Positions 1 through 12,044 of a stretch of DNA of 64,000 nt are shown piece by piece. Made by a program: the position numbers and the translations under genes. The stretch is from positions 38,564,001-38,628,000 of the forward strand of contig NC_059503.1 in the NCBI RefSeq assembly GCF_914767665.1. Reading direction: 5' to 3'. Within the stretch, counting starts at the first letter, position 1. Each line of letters opens with the position of its first letter. The stretch comes from Harmonia axyridis. Lineage: Eukaryota > Arthropoda > Insecta > Coleoptera > Coccinellidae. The notes beneath the pieces are model-generated. The model was not told the origin of the DNA. It ran no database searches and worked only from the letters and a program-made list of their open reading frames with translations.

Positions 1-43
1 TGAAGAAAAAGGTAAGAGTATAAGCATTTCCTATTTTTCGTAT

Positions 44-990
44 TCATAATGATAACCCTATACTTGCAAGAATATTCTCCAAGAAAAAGTAAATGGTTCT
101 TGGCATGTTGGCTTGTGACTCTGTGTGATCTTCTTCTGGCACTTCTTCTTCAGGTGCTGCAAAATCGATATCTTTCAAAGTTTTTGCCACGTTATGAAGC
201 ACAATACAGGCAACAATGTTGCAAAATAGGAAATCGATGTTTCAGTTGACCAAAACGCGTTCAATTATCATTCTTTCTCTTTCAAAAGTTTATTATAATT
301 TAGTTCAGCATCTGGAGCGGGGTTTCGGAATGAGCCACGGCTCTATACCATATCCAGCATTAGCAAGTAGCACGACGTTGTTTTTATTTTGTAATTGAAC
401 CCATATTTGTGAATTTCTCCATATTCTTGAATCGTGGACCGAACCAGGCCAAATAACGTCGGTACTAGTGAACATTTCTCTTGCATCACAAGTGGCTTGC
501 ACATTCAGTGTAGGATAACCTTTCCGGTTGACATACTCATCACCATGGCGATTTGGTTTCAGAATTCCTACGTGGGTACAGTCAACTACGCCAATTGCTG
601 TTAGAAACCTATATTTACTTTGCCATAACTGTTTGGCATCCATAAGTGCATTGTTCGAAGACGGAAACTTTATCCAGTAATTTGATTGCGCCACTATGCT
701 GTCAATTATGGCAGTCACTGTACGAGATACTGTAGCTTGACTCACACGCAGTTCTTGACCAATGCCTTTCTGATACCCAGGATCACTGAGATAGCGTAAA
801 TATATCTGAATTTTTAGGACGGATGATAACGCACCTCCTCGAGTTTCAGCATTATTTATTTCCAAAAATCTGTTAGCAAGCCATTGCACATTTTCCTCTT
901 GAAACTGATATAATTCTTTGTAATCACGAACAGGTGTTGATAAACGCTCTTGTAGTATTTAATCTCTCTCAGTTCCACAACATCTGCCAT
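44..990 (-). pseudogene. PIF/Harbinger (HARBI1-like) transposase, decayed
   Basis: A DDE transposase of the PIF/Harbinger superfamily (DDE_Tnp_4 / HARBI1-like), which would act in the nucleus to cut and paste its element. The reading starts at an ATG at 990 (M-A-D-V-V-E-L). A frame change near 945 joins it to the long open part at 889-305, which has the helix-turn-helix-like stretch V-S-Q-A-T-V-S-R, the first catalytic Asp in V-V-D-C-T-H and the conserved G-S-V-H-D-S-R. The usual G-D-S-G-Y is changed to A-N-A-G-Y, so a catalytic Asp is lost. Further frameshifts near 330 and 262 lead into E-R-V-F-G-Q-L-K-H-R-F-P-I-L. About 15 residues are then missing near 222 before C-I-V-L-H-N-V-A-K and a stop at 44-46. 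The family match is confident; the gene is clearly dead. Its terminal repeats were not located. Confidence 0.88.
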
Positions 991-1040
991 CGCTACAACT
1001 GATCACTATACGACTGAGTCTGCTGCTGACCACACTCGAA

Positions 1041-1069
1041 ATTATTATTATTATTATTATTATTATTAT
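1041..1069 (-). repeat. (TAA)n tail of the LINE
   Basis: About nine TTA units on the plus strand, which read (TAA)n at the 3' end of the minus-strand LINE. Several LINE clades end in such a microsatellite instead of poly(A). Confidence 0.8.
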
Positions 1070-2150
1070 AAAAGATACTGAGATGAGGCCATATGGCCTA
1101 TAAATCTCATACAAAAAAGAAAAATAAACACCTTAGGTGATAAATGTAAGAAACAAAACAAAAAACATTCTAAGCAAAAATAGAGTCTAGTCTGTTTTTG
1201 AACGAATTCACACTCTCAGCACCCACGACAATCTCCGGTAAAGAGTTCCACCTACCGAATACCCGATTCGGCAGGAAGGACTCTCTCGCACGTGTACGAA
1301 ACACCTCGTGGTATAATTTATACCGGTGGCCCCGGAGACGATTTTCGTTCATCATAAAGATGTCAGCGAGATCACCACCAATAAAATTGTTTAAGATGCG
1401 ATAAGTCACAATCAAGTCACCCCGGACACGACGGTCATGAAAACTACTCAACCGGAACATCCGCAGTCTCTCCTCGTAAGATGGTCGAACTCGTCCAAAA
1501 GGAATCCTGGTTGCAGAGCGCTGTATTCTCTCCAAACGTTGTTGATCACAAATCAGGTAAGGAGACCACGTGGGGCCGGCGTGTTCGAGAATCGGTCGGA
1601 TGTAGGTTACATAAAGCTGCCTGCAAGTGACAATCGAACATCTGGGAAACACCCGCCGAATCAGGTACAACATCTTACTGGCTCTAGAGACTAAATTACC
1701 CACCAGGAGAGATCCTCTGTAATGATGACACCAAGGTCATTATGCTGCCTGCATGACTCCAGAACACGGCCATCAAAAAAGTATTGATGCCTCGGGTTGT
1801 ATCTACCAAGATGAAGGACCTTGCATTTATCCACGTTCAGAGGGAGGAGCCATTGGTGACACCACCCATCCAACCGCACCAGGTCACCTTGAAGGACATC
1901 AGGAAAGCGTGCATCATAAAATAATTTGATATCGTCTGCGTATTGGGAACAGAAAGCCGAAAGTAAGTGTGGGAGATCTGAAACGTAAATCGGAAAAAGA
2001 AGTGGACCCAAAACAGAGCCCTGAGGGACTCCACTAATAACTGCCCTGACATCCGAAAAAGAATCACCCACTCTAACCGAAAAATACCTGCCAGTGATGA
2101 ACGAACGGAGCCAAGCCAAAAAACAGCCTCTAATGCCAAAATGCTCGAGT

Positions 2151-2190
2151 TTGAAGGATTGAAGGATGAAGGATTGAAGGATATCCTTTT
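2151..2190. repeat. GAAGGAT(T) short tandem repeat at LINE 5' break
   Basis: Four units of GAAGGATT or GAAGGAT sit exactly where the LINE reverse transcriptase loses homology. Read on the minus strand they give the duplicated peptide I-L-Q-S-F. They probably arose at the truncation junction. Confidence 0.7.
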
Positions 2191-2227
2191 CATTTAGAGG
2201 TAAAAGGTGACGTTTATGAATAACCAA

Positions 2228-3590
2228 ATACTTTTTGTGAAGGATATGCTCATACTCTATTAATATAAGTTTTTACTCGGAATATTATGAATGCGAGCTG
2301 AAGGATTTCCTTTATATTCTGCAAGTATAAGCATAACCTTTTTTCATGAATACGGCCCAATATAATGAATGAAATGAGTTTTGAAAACATGGTAAGGTAA
2401 ATTTGTTAACTGACCAAGTAAAGGAAGCACCCCCCCTAATCAAGTAGGGATATTCAGAACAACACAGGAAGGAGAAAGAGATATCATGGTCGCCAGAAAA
2501 CTTCACAATATACAAATTATGCTGATGAGATCATACTATCATCAAAGGAACTCTCATCTGCATTCGAGACTGTGCTTGGCTAACCGCGTGTTTACGCCAC
2601 TCAATCTGGCAACTGAGGAGATAACGAGGGGGAAAAAGCCGCACAACAAAGAAGACTTACAGCAGAAGAGCCTGACCTGGACCAATTCCATGTTAAAAAA
2701 CAAGCGGCTAATGCCTGATTAAGAAATTATAACTCGAGATGTGTGATTTCATCATCGCCATACAGAATCAGGTGATGAGGATAAAAAAACTACCAGAGGA
2801 ATATTTTCGAATGGGTGTAGTAGTGTAGGGAATAGCGCGAGCTAAACTTTCGCCTCATAAAGACTATTATTGTTATTATTGAATATACGAATGCGAGAGA
2901 TGGTTGGTGTAGAAAATACCGAGTAGAGGAAGATGTTTGGAAAAATTTCACTGATGCTGATTTAAGTCAGTATATTTCATTGAAAGTTGTAAACATACAA
3001 GTCTAGTAATGATATGCCAACAGACAACTATGACCTCCTTGACTCAAAACCTGGCATGAAGCCGACAGACAAAGAAGGAAGAAAATTCATTCCATTAAAG
3101 ATTACAGATTGCAAAAAATAGTTTGGTCTTTCATGGTAGGTATCAACTTTTTTACTCAAAACTTCTGATTCAATGGTATTCTTTATATTAATGAATTTTA
3201 TGCGGTTTAACAACCATCTTGTTCTGTGCAAATAGTACAAAGTTGAAGACATACAATAGCATGTGACTGAAAGACTGATTTTTGCGAGCTTGTTCTAGGG
3301 GAGAGGATGGTTATATTATTTCACTAAAGTCTGTTATTTTTGAGTCTTAGATAATCTCAAACGATTGAGTTTGACTATTTGATATGGTATTTAGAATTGG
3401 TTGAGTTATTTGCAGGAATGATCGAAGATATGCAAATAAGTATAACTTTCATGGGGTGCAGCATGAATATAAACAAAATTGGTAATTACAAAAAAGATCA
3501 ATTAATATTAAATTGACACATTTGAATGTTGAATGAACTATTTCCATGAATCGGTGCTGATGAATAGGGTGTAAGAACATGTGTTGTTGG
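2228..3590. other. no recognisable gene
   Basis: AT-rich DNA. Short open frames at 2486-2722 (+) and 3028-3252 (-) show no domain I can name. A Y-A-D-E-I-I-L stretch at about 2516-2537 recalls a reverse transcriptase box but has no supporting context. Confidence 0.5.
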
Positions 3591-3595
3591 CTATA

Positions 3596-4400
3596 GTGGT
3601 GAATGCAGGTCATCCAGGCCTTTCAGAAGAGTCGCTTGTTGTGTATCCTGACACTGTTTTGGAGGTTAAGGATGATTAATCAGTATTCCAATTTTGTTCA
3701 AAATTTGTGGATTTGTTCACTTTATGCTACCCTTCGAAACATATTATGTAATTTCAATATTTTCAGGGTAGTACTCAGATTATTGAGTTTTTAGGTTTAG
3801 TCTTCGAAATATAAATTTTATACACGTATTAGAGGAATGTCATTATTGCCAGATGTAAGAGACAATCTTGAGTAGCAATAAATATCTTAACTCTTGTTGA
3901 TAGCTTCATTTCCAAAATTTATTGTTTTACTTTTTCATTACTTCTCTTCCAATATTATGTGATGAATATTAATGAATACCTAGGTTTAAATTTCCTCAAA
4001 AAATTAATTGTTAATACTTATTTTGCTCTTTAATTTGCTACTCTTTTGAAGGAAGTGTGCATTCAAATAAAAAATTGAGTTCATTCAACTGAGTAGGTAA
4101 TATGTTTTTTATGCAATCACGATATTTCTCCAATACGTGTGAAAAAAATAGATTTCGTAACTGAAGGAAAAACACAATAATATGGTTACTGCCCTGTATA
4201 TATTGAAATTACTTGAAATGATTCGAAGGATTGTGAACAAATCCACAAAATTTGCACAAAATCGGTTTTCTGATTTCGAAGTTATGGGTATCAGAAATTC
4301 AGACCAATTTTCATGAATCACCCTGTATCTCCGAAACTAACAGTCTTAGGATACAGAAGCTAATTTTTTGAAAGGCCTGGACGACCGTCATTTGCCACTA
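3596..4400. mobile_element. foldback element, about 0.8 kb
   Basis: An imperfect palindrome. The left end (gtggtgaatgcaggtcatcc and on) matches the reverse complement of the right end, which closes at about 4397. Both arms keep TCCAGGCCTTTC, then GTATCCT, a TTTGTGGATTTGTTCAC block (3708-3722 against 4236-4250) and a gTAATTTCAATAT block. Arms are about 250 bp with a loop of about 240 bp. An internal CACCCTGTA at 4321 marks an inner end of the same sort that bounds other foldbacks in the window. It has no coding content. Small open frames inside are chance. Confidence 0.75.
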
Positions 4401-4424
4401 GGCGATGACCATTGACTCATGTTA

Positions 4425-4637
4425 AGGGAGAGTGAGGCACATGTGGACATTTTTCATATTATTGGAATTTTAACTGTGGAAAATTGATTCCATTCAATAA
4501 TTATTTTAACCTTTAACTAAGAAGATGAGTTATGCCATTTATACTGACATTTAAATATTTTATCTTAAAAAATTTTTTCCAGCTACAAGCGAAAATAATA
4601 ACTAATGCTATTTGTCCACATGTGCCTCTTCAGGGGG
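4425..4637. mobile_element. small MITE-like element
   Basis: Sixteen-base inverted ends GAGGCACATGTGGACA (4434-4449) and TGTCCACATGTGCCTC (4613-4628) enclose about 165 bp of AT-rich DNA. It lies directly beside the foldback at 3596-4400. Confidence 0.65.
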
Positions 4638-4639
4638 CA

Positions 4640-5096
4640 CATGCCCTGAAACAATTCTAAGAATTTTCATTAAAAGTAATAAACCAAAATAAGTTATGAA
4701 TACAATACGAAATTATTATATTGAACTATGTCAAAAGTTCGCTCCAAGTATTCACCAAGCATGACTGGTATGAACCTCAAACTTAATTGTTTTATCAGGC
4801 GAACCATGATCCCCACGAAACTCATCAAATCAAAAGTCATCTCTTCCTCGTGTATAAATCTCAAATTACCTTTGTTGAAAGTGAGAATCTATGAGACGTT
4901 ACAACTTCTCAACCCTTATAAGCCATCTACTTAATGTTATCATCAGTTTGAAACTTCCTGATATGAATTGATGGTGAAGTAAATTAACTCCTGGTTTCAC
5001 TTTCCCTCAAATTCATGAATATTGATAATGAAGACATTGTACCAGGGAAGTGAAATATGAATCAGGTTCCAATTAACTCAGATTTTCTATGTATAT
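4640..5096. other. no recognisable gene
   Basis: Nothing is supported except a short inverted pair, GTTTCACTTTCCC near 5000 and GGGAAGTGAAAT near 5045. Confidence 0.5.
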
Positions 5097-6027
5097 GTAC
5101 CGGGTTTTTCACCATATTTTGACCCCCCCCCCCCTTCAATTTTGTTACTAAAGGAGGTACAAAAAAATGTTTTCTACAAAAGTTTTACGAAATCGACTAG
5201 TGTTTTTTAAAATGATTTCACAAAACGAATTATATACAGAGTGGGCAACATATTGATGGCAACTTCAGTTTTTGAAATGGAACAACCTATATATTTTTCT
5301 ATATTGGACAAGCTGTTTTTCCCCTGACTTCGAATATATAACATATGTTTGGTCTATCTCTCTTATTCTGAGTACCACAGAGTTTCAAATTTTAAGAACC
5401 ACCTAGCATGCTCAGTAATCAGTATTCAAGTGGTAGGCTGCGATAACTTAAAATGCCCTTCTTTGAGTTATCTCGTTGGCAACGATATGACATAAGTATT
5501 TCATTATGAATTGGAATTCGATGATTTAGATGCAACCCCATATATTCTCTCCTTGTAGCTTTCTTATTTTTATTGTTCTTCACTTAAAGTGGAAATATTT
5601 CAAATTTTTCCGCTTCTGTGTAGTGCATATTCGATGAATATTTTCATTCAATGACAAACGTATATCATATATCGTTGACAACGAGATAACTCAAAAAAGG
5701 GCATTTTGAATTATCGTAGCCTTCCACTTGAAAACAAATTACCTAGCTTGCCAGGTGGTTCTTGAAATTTGAAACTCTGTGGTACTCAGAATAAAAGAGA
5801 AAGGCCAAGCATATGTAGTATATTCAAAATCAGAGAAAAAAGAGCTAGTCAAATATAGAAAAATATACAGGGTGTTTCATTTAAAAAAATTAAGTTGCAA
5901 TCAATATGTTTTCCACTCTGTATATATTTCATTTTGTGAAATCATTTTAAGAAACACTATTTTTTTGTAGCTCTTTCAGTAACAAAATTGAGGGGGGGGG
6001 GGGAAATTATGGTGAAAAACCCGGTAC
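5097..6027. mobile_element. foldback element, 0.93 kb, with C/G homopolymer in arms
   Basis: Both ends read GTACCGGGTTTTTCACCATA when the right one is reverse-complemented. The arms (about 5097-5495 and 5663-6027) stay alignable through a run of C (left) or G (right), CAATTTTGTTACT, a GAGTACCACAGAGTTTCAAATTT block and GAGTTATCTCGTTG. An internal ACAGAGTGGGCAAC or ACAGGGTGTTTCAT lies about 140 bp from each end, so an inner CAGGGTG-type repeat is nested in longer arms. No transposase was found, so this would be a non-autonomous element. Confidence 0.85.
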
Positions 6028-9000
6028 CTACTGATTAGAGTCTGGAAAAAAAACAACACTACATGATTTAGCATATTTTGCGCTCTTTAAATTCGTAGTT
6101 ATATAGTTTCTACACGAGAAGATTTGGTTCAATATTGATATTCATTTCAGCAAATTTTCATTTTATTGTGAATATTTTTTCAGGAGACAGATAGCATATT
6201 TTCAATAAAGAATTTTATTCTATAGAAATATTGATTGAAATCTTCTCAAATAAACGACAATCGAAAAACAAAACATGTTTTGGCAGATAGAGTGTTAACA
6301 AAAGAGTCTTTATAACTTAACTTATTCCAGTTCCTCAACTCTGAAAAAAAAAATGTTTTCCACATTCACGTGAAATGCAACGTTTAAACTTTTATATCAG
6401 TATGCTCGTAACATCTCTTGCATCTGGAACTTTTATGTAGATCGTGTATTATTTGTAGTTGATGCTTAACATAAGTATAAAACAATAAACGCATGCCTGG
6501 AACATAACCCTTTTTGAATGTATACCAATTCATAGAAGCAAAATATTCTGAATTCAAATTTGTCCATCTCGAATGATATTCAACTTTTTTTCGGTATAAA
6601 TGCTGCGTTTCCGTGCTATGAACTCGAAATTTGATGAACATTCAATACATCTTCAATATTCTTGCATTTTTCTATTTCTTCTACCATCTTTATAAAATAC
6701 GGTAAAAAATATATCGTTTTCCTGAAGATATTTGTGGTTCAAATTAAAGAAACTTGATGATAACTCATTCAGTTTCAAGTTTCCATTTAATACATAACAA
6801 AATATCTGATCGATCAGATAAATATTTTTCAATTATTGGGAAAACCAAATTAAGTATATATCTGGAACCATGGAAAGGATTTTGTTCATCAACGTATTCA
6901 ATCGAGTTATATCGGGACGCTGAAAATCTCAATTCTCCAAATCACATTTTGTTACAGTTAGTTACCGTATACAAGATATCCACGCCTTGTCCAGATAACG
7001 AGACGGACAAACAGTTTTGACGTAGGCCTCTTCATCAATCAGTTGAACTCAATCATGTAAAACTATTTTTTCCTCATATTTGAAGTCGCATAGTTTTCTC
7101 AACTTGAACTCATTTTCCAAAATTCTTTCAGTGGACTGTAGATGAAGTTATTAATTCCAACTTTCATACTCAAGCTTCTGTTAAGTGCTTGATCATTAGT
7201 AACTCAATTTGGAAATATCCTGCAAAAATTTTTCAAAAAACACATCAATTTTCATCAAGATCCATTTCTTTTCAACATTTTGTATTTCGGTTCATGTCTC
7301 TGAGTGCACTAATTCATTTTTGAGAGAAAAAGGAATTTGACATCAACGGTTTACTTAACGAAATTAAATTTTCTTCAAGATGCTATTCGAAACATATAAA
7401 TCAATGTATGCGGACAGTAAATAAAAAATATTAATCGGAATTAGAAAAAAAAATTTCTTCAGGTTATTCACGTTACAGTTAAATTGATTTGTTTTGATTT
7501 TTCACTTGAATTCAATAAGTTTGCATCAATAAATTTTGAACTGATTCATGTAGGTAAACTGTTCATTAGTCCCATGAATCAAAAAACAAAATGTTTAAAA
7601 GTCATGGTCCTCGATGACAATTTGTAATTTGAAAAAATTTTAACACGAAATTATTCCACAGGAAGTTTCAAAATTAGGGTTCAACAACAAAATCCTGATT
7701 AATCCTGTATAGTGACTAATAAAATAAGGCAGTATTTAAAAAACTATCGAATATGCAAGTTGAAATTAATAATTATAACTACAGAGTACTGAAAGAATTC
7801 TGAAAATAGGGTCAAAACTATATGAGAAATCTATAAGACAAATTTTACCAAATATCAACTTGTTGCGTATTTTTTACACCTGAGTGTATAATGAAAATCA
7901 GAAATTTGAAGGTCTTGAAAAAGACAAAAAATGATTTCAAAAGGAAACAAAGGAGAGTACAGATTTTTGGGTCATATGATAAGAAGATGTTAAGTAGGTA
8001 TTTGTGGAAATTAATATAACATCGCGAGCGTTCACTTCAGCTGCTAAAAAAGTTTCAAACGTTCTTGGATATTTTGAGAGACATAAGCTGAGAATTATAA
8101 AAGTTTTCAAATCACATCCTTATAAAAAAATACATGAAAAATAATCAATAAAAAAATCGGAATGTACTTAATAGATACATATACGAGTGTTGAACATCTG
8201 AACAGAGTCTGTATATTATTTCTTTTGAGGATGCGTTAAACCAACTTTCTCAGGTTTCATCCTTCTCGTTTTTTTTTCTATTCATCTTTGGTCGGTATTC
8301 TAAACGAGTTAATTTAATTTTTTCTGTAACTTTGATCGGTAGCTTTGAGGCATTTCCAAATCCTAAAATGGTGCCTTGTCCTCTGAACGCCAGCAAGTCT
8401 TTAGACTTAGGTATCTGTTATTTGAAGAAATCGATTTCTCACGACAGGAAGTGGGTAGGTACATTGGATTACAAAAATAGTAAGTTATTCATAAAGAGCA
8501 AATGATTGAATATCATGTATTTAATTGGAAATCACTTTTTTTTATGTACAAAAAATTATTTATTTTTTTATTTTTATTGAAAATAACCTTCTTTTTCATA
8601 TACAAAATAGTGGAGACGTGATTGGAAGTTTATTCTTTCATCTTGAGAATATTGTAAAACAGAAAAAGTATTCCCAGCTAATTCCATGGAGAAACAGCAA
8701 TTTACAGCAATATACATAAACAGCAATTAACCTTTTAAATAAGGGTTTCGCCAATCAATACAGATTCCTGCAAAAGGTTGATGAAAAAATCCCCTTCGGA
8801 ACAGACATTATACTGCTGAATTTAGGCAGTATTTATTCAAAGACCTATCCTGTTTATATTCGAATAAATTAGAATGGAGATACGCCTCACTGAGTGGAGA
8901 TCGTTAATTACTCTGGAGCAAATGATTTTTCTTCCATTCTCTAGATGAGCGCACATGATGGTCTGAATGAAACATTAATAAAAAGTGAAGGTTGTTTTCA

Positions 9001-9930
9001 TTACATTGAGCTACGGCATGATTAGTATCTCTATTTGAAATCGGGCGTTATATGAGAAAAAGTGATCTGGTAGAAAAATAAGTATTCATCTTCTTCCTCT
9101 TAGGGTTTCTTCTCCTATCGGAAGTTGGAAATCATCTCAGAAATTTTTATTTCATTGACATCTTCCCTGAAGAATTTGTAACCTCAAAATTTTGTAAGCT
9201 CAAATATGAGGTTTTACCCGAACTACTTACTTGGGTATCGGCGGCTTGCCTCAGTGGAGACGGGGGGATTCATCAGGATGGTAAGATATGATAGGTAATG
9301 CAAATGGGCGCCAGGTAAATTTCTTCCCGGAATTACCCTCTATTCAGAACAAACAACTCTACCAAGTTTACCAAAAGAGTGTAATGATAAAAAGATTTAT
9401 ACAGGTAGCACAAGTCACAGCTGCCAATTGGCGGTGACAAGAAGTAAGAGCAAATTGGTCGCAATTGAACGATAAGGAGGGAGTCACTGATACAAAACAG
9501 TAAGAAAGGGAAAGTGAAATTGAGGAAATCAAATATCAACCGCGTCGCGTCGCTTGAGCTCAGGCGCAGGCGCGTAGTATGGTAACAATTTATGCGGAAT
9601 TATTCCTAAAAAAAATACGATCGATTATTACCTCACAAATGAGATAATCGTCAGTATATAAAGGCGATATGTCGTCAGACAATGAGGATTGTAATCCTAC
9701 TAATGATTTAATATTGATAAATTTTTTTATAATACTTGCATGAAAATAACCTTACTTCTGAGTGGTATATCGACAAAGGTAATGAGATAGTGTTATCTTT
9801 ATAAACTGAAAGTCTTCGCAGTTTGAACCTGCTTGGTGATAAAGTTCTTCACAAATAGTATATCAATAGAAAATAATTAGGAATAGGCAACTTTCATAAA
9901 TACAGATATTTCAAAAATCCACATTAAAAT
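6028..9930. other. about 3.9 kb without a supported gene
   Basis: Very AT-rich with many homopolymer runs. Open frames at 6384-6641 (-), 6754-7020 (+), 8525-8719 (+) and 9333-9539 (-) are short, low in complexity and not recognised. A short GC-rich patch lies at 9540-9580. Confidence 0.5.
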
Positions 9931-10382
9931 CCTCAATGGTCTTCAACTTGATTGCTTTCCTCTCAGGAATTACTCCTTCTATACTTTCCCGATCTCCTCG
10001 ATTCCAAGTTGGCTGTCCTTTGAAATCGATCTCCAGAGTTGTCGATAACACAGAAATAATCTCACAGTTCTACGTAGAAAATGTGGTGCTCCACCAAGAC
10101 GTTACGACACAACGACGTTCTACTAACACCCTTTAGCAAATAAGTGCAAATAAGGTTTCGACAAGGTTTAACCTTTATGACGTAAAAGAGAAATTGGCCA
10201 ATATTAAACACTAGAAAGAACGAGGAACTTTTCAATACATATCCAGTTGTTCGGGGGCAGTCAATATGAGACTTCTTTTCCACTGAGTGAAATTTTTCAG
10301 TGAATTCCAACCAAATTTCACCAAATGCAACCCAGTATACGGCAATAACTATTAAAGGGGAAATATCAGATGATGAGAAACA

Positions 10383-11100
10383 TTGCAGAAATACTATATA
10401 CTACGAAACATACCTGATCGACGGAAATTCCAAATATCACCACATGCAATTAGAGCAGTAGAATATTCAAATAAGCGTCCTTCAAGAAAAATACGGAAAA
10501 TACCAGCTCCTCCAAAACGAAAAAGAGCTTGGATTGTCAATAATGCACAAAATACGATTAACGAAACAAATCCCACAATGGATGACTCTGAGTCGAAAAT
10601 TCTAGAAATCGCAAATGATCACCATCAGCTCCTAACCAAATTTTCCATAATCACAGAGTCCCTGGCCCGTCAATTTTTCCCACTCGAATATCTATGATCG
10701 ACAGCCTGGAAAAAAGGTGATATGAATTTTGCAATATCGGAAAAAATTATAAAGAACTGAATTAAAAAATATCAAAAACATCAGGAAATAATCCTAGCGC
10801 TGAAAATATACACATTTTTTGACCAGATTATTTGTCAACACCGACATCTCAAAATAAACCCCCAGTCGATTTATATGAATAGGAGAGCAATCGAGTGAAA
10901 GAATAATTGAACGAAATAACCGAAAATTCCCAAAATTGGAAATCCCCAGCCCCAGATGGAATTCACAACTTGTGAAATTTTGGTGTCTGTATAGAAGGTT
11001 AACTGAATTCATGAATTGTATTATCACCGAACGATTCTCAGAACACTACGGACCCAAAAATATAGGCGGATAACACGCTTGCCAACAATAGACAGAATCC
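10383..11100 (+). pseudogene. non-LTR reverse transcriptase-like fragment
   Basis: The reading at 10934-10969 gives N-W-K-S-P-A-P-D-G-I-H-N, which matches the conserved start of the reverse transcriptase domain in several LINE groups (usually N-W-K-A-P-G-P-D-G). A frame change leads to F-W-C-L-Y-R-R-L-T-E-F-M-N (about 10976-11015). The open frame upstream at 10383-10697 is basic and could be part of the same protein ahead of the domain, but it has no motif I can name. Stops and frame changes make it non-functional. An R4/Dong-like origin is possible; the clade is not established. Confidence 0.5.
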
Positions 11101-11354
11101 TTACAGCATCTTAAACATTGCCAGAAAAATAAAAAAAAATAAAATTATCAACATCAATCTAGTTTTCACATCTATTGACACTCCGAACAACAATTGTTTG
11201 TTTTATGGATGTTGGGTTTCTATTATTCTTTCATTCAAATAAATTACGGGCTGTACGAGGTCATGAAAAAATTTAAATACCTACAATTCAATTGAAAAGA
11301 CAATTATTATAAAATCATATGATTTATAGAAAGTATTTGTATTGAAAAAAATTT

Positions 11355-11870
11355 CAATGATCTTGATTTTCAACATTATCTTCATTGTTTGCATCATTGT
11401 CATCAATAATTTCAACAATACTTAGTCTTTTTTTAATTTCATTGTGTTCTAAGAATAAACAATAGACTTATGGTGAGAAATGAAAATGTTTGATTGAAAT
11501 TTATCTATGTATCGCGCTGAAATCGAGTCGATCGTCGTTCTATATTTTGTATTAGGTACTGATTTTTAGGTCATTGGACATATTTGAGTTAAGTGTTTCA
11601 TTTAGAATTTCAATAAATGTTAGATTTTTATATCATCTGCAAAGTAAATATTGAAGTTTCCACTTAAAATCATCGTTTCATTATCAGATTTTTAGCCAAA
11701 TCTTTTTTGAGTATTTCAGAACCTTCTGTTGTATAAATTCCCGAATTTTCGAATAAAAATTGTTGTATCTGACGTATCTGTCTCATCGATATAAACGGCA
11801 ACCATAAATATGTATTGCCCATTTTCGGATTTGCAACGAGCAATGCATATTTCGCCTATATAAAAAACAC
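11355..11870 (-). pseudogene. EEP-type endonuclease fragment
   Basis: A decayed endonuclease/exonuclease/phosphatase-fold domain spread over all three minus frames. In order it reads G-E-I-C-I-A-R-C, then F-M-V-A-V-Y-I (about 11800), then Y-T-T-E-G-S-E-I-L, then the metal-site box L-S-G-N-F-N-I-Y-F-A-D (about 11640-11673; normally G-D-F-N, here Asp to Asn), then T-I-D-S-I-S-A-R-Y and I-S-H-H-K-S-I-V-Y. An acidic tail ends in a stop at 11355-11357. This kind of endonuclease occurs in LINEs and is also seen attached to some Helitron-type elements. I cannot decide which from the fragment. Confidence 0.6.
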
Positions 11871-11902
11871 TAATATAGAGGAAATGATGAGGGGAATTGC
11901 AG

Positions 11903-12022
11903 AATCAAAGAAAATGTATGAGGACATATTCCTCCTTACTGATGAGGGCCGAAAGTCCGAAACACGTGTCTACGGTTAGCGCTTCTCTTTGAATGATGTG
12001 TCCGTATAACTTTTCTTTGATT
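11903..12022 (+). ncRNA. hammerhead ribozyme (type I) in a long hairpin
   Basis: A self-cleaving RNA motif. The core is CTGATGA (11939-11945); stem II is GGGC (11946-11949) with GTCC (11955-11958), closing a CGAAA loop; then GAA (11959-11961). Stem III is A62-C63 with G68-T69 around a 4-base loop, followed by the C at 11970, after which cleavage is expected. Stem I is open-ended and unusually long: CCTTA with TACGG (one mismatch), GGACA (11922-11926) with TGTCC (11999-12003), and a perfect 12-bp outer part, AATCAAAGAAAA (11903-11914) with TTTTCTTTGATT (12011-12022). The two-pair stem III resembles ribozymes known from Penelope-like elements and retrozymes. No Penelope reverse transcriptase was seen nearby. 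Activity is inferred. Confidence 0.82.
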
Positions 12023-12044
12023 AACACCAATGCTTCTAGAGAAT

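Larger units (their letters stand above)
1041..2190 (-). mobile_element. 5'-truncated non-LTR retrotransposon (CR1/Jockey-group-like)
   Basis: The 3' half of a LINE reverse transcriptase on the minus strand. The part at 2150-1705 shows K-L-E-H-F-G-I-R-G, then S-G-V-P-Q-G-S-V-L-G-P-L-L-F and the catalytic Q-Y-A-D-D, so the polymerase site is intact by eye. A small deletion at about 1700-1710 changes frame. The part at 1703-1170 carries the C-terminal region typical of this group (R-A-S-K-M-L-Y-L-I-R-R, then H-A-G-P-T-W-S-P-Y-L, and N-S-F-K-N-R-L-D) and stops at 1170-1172. A short 3' UTR runs to a (TAA)n tail at 1041-1069. The 5' end is lost at about 2150-2190, as is usual for incomplete target-primed reverse transcription. 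The clade is an estimate; a CR1-like or I/Jockey-group element fits best. Confidence 0.87.

Noticed and set aside
2486..2722. Plus frame with Y-A-D-E-I-I-L next to it, possible reverse transcriptase box
   Set aside because: No other reverse transcriptase motif before or after in any frame; four or five residues are not enough.
9540..9580. Short CG-rich patch as a promoter
   Set aside because: Only 40 bp, with no transcript or initiator evidence.
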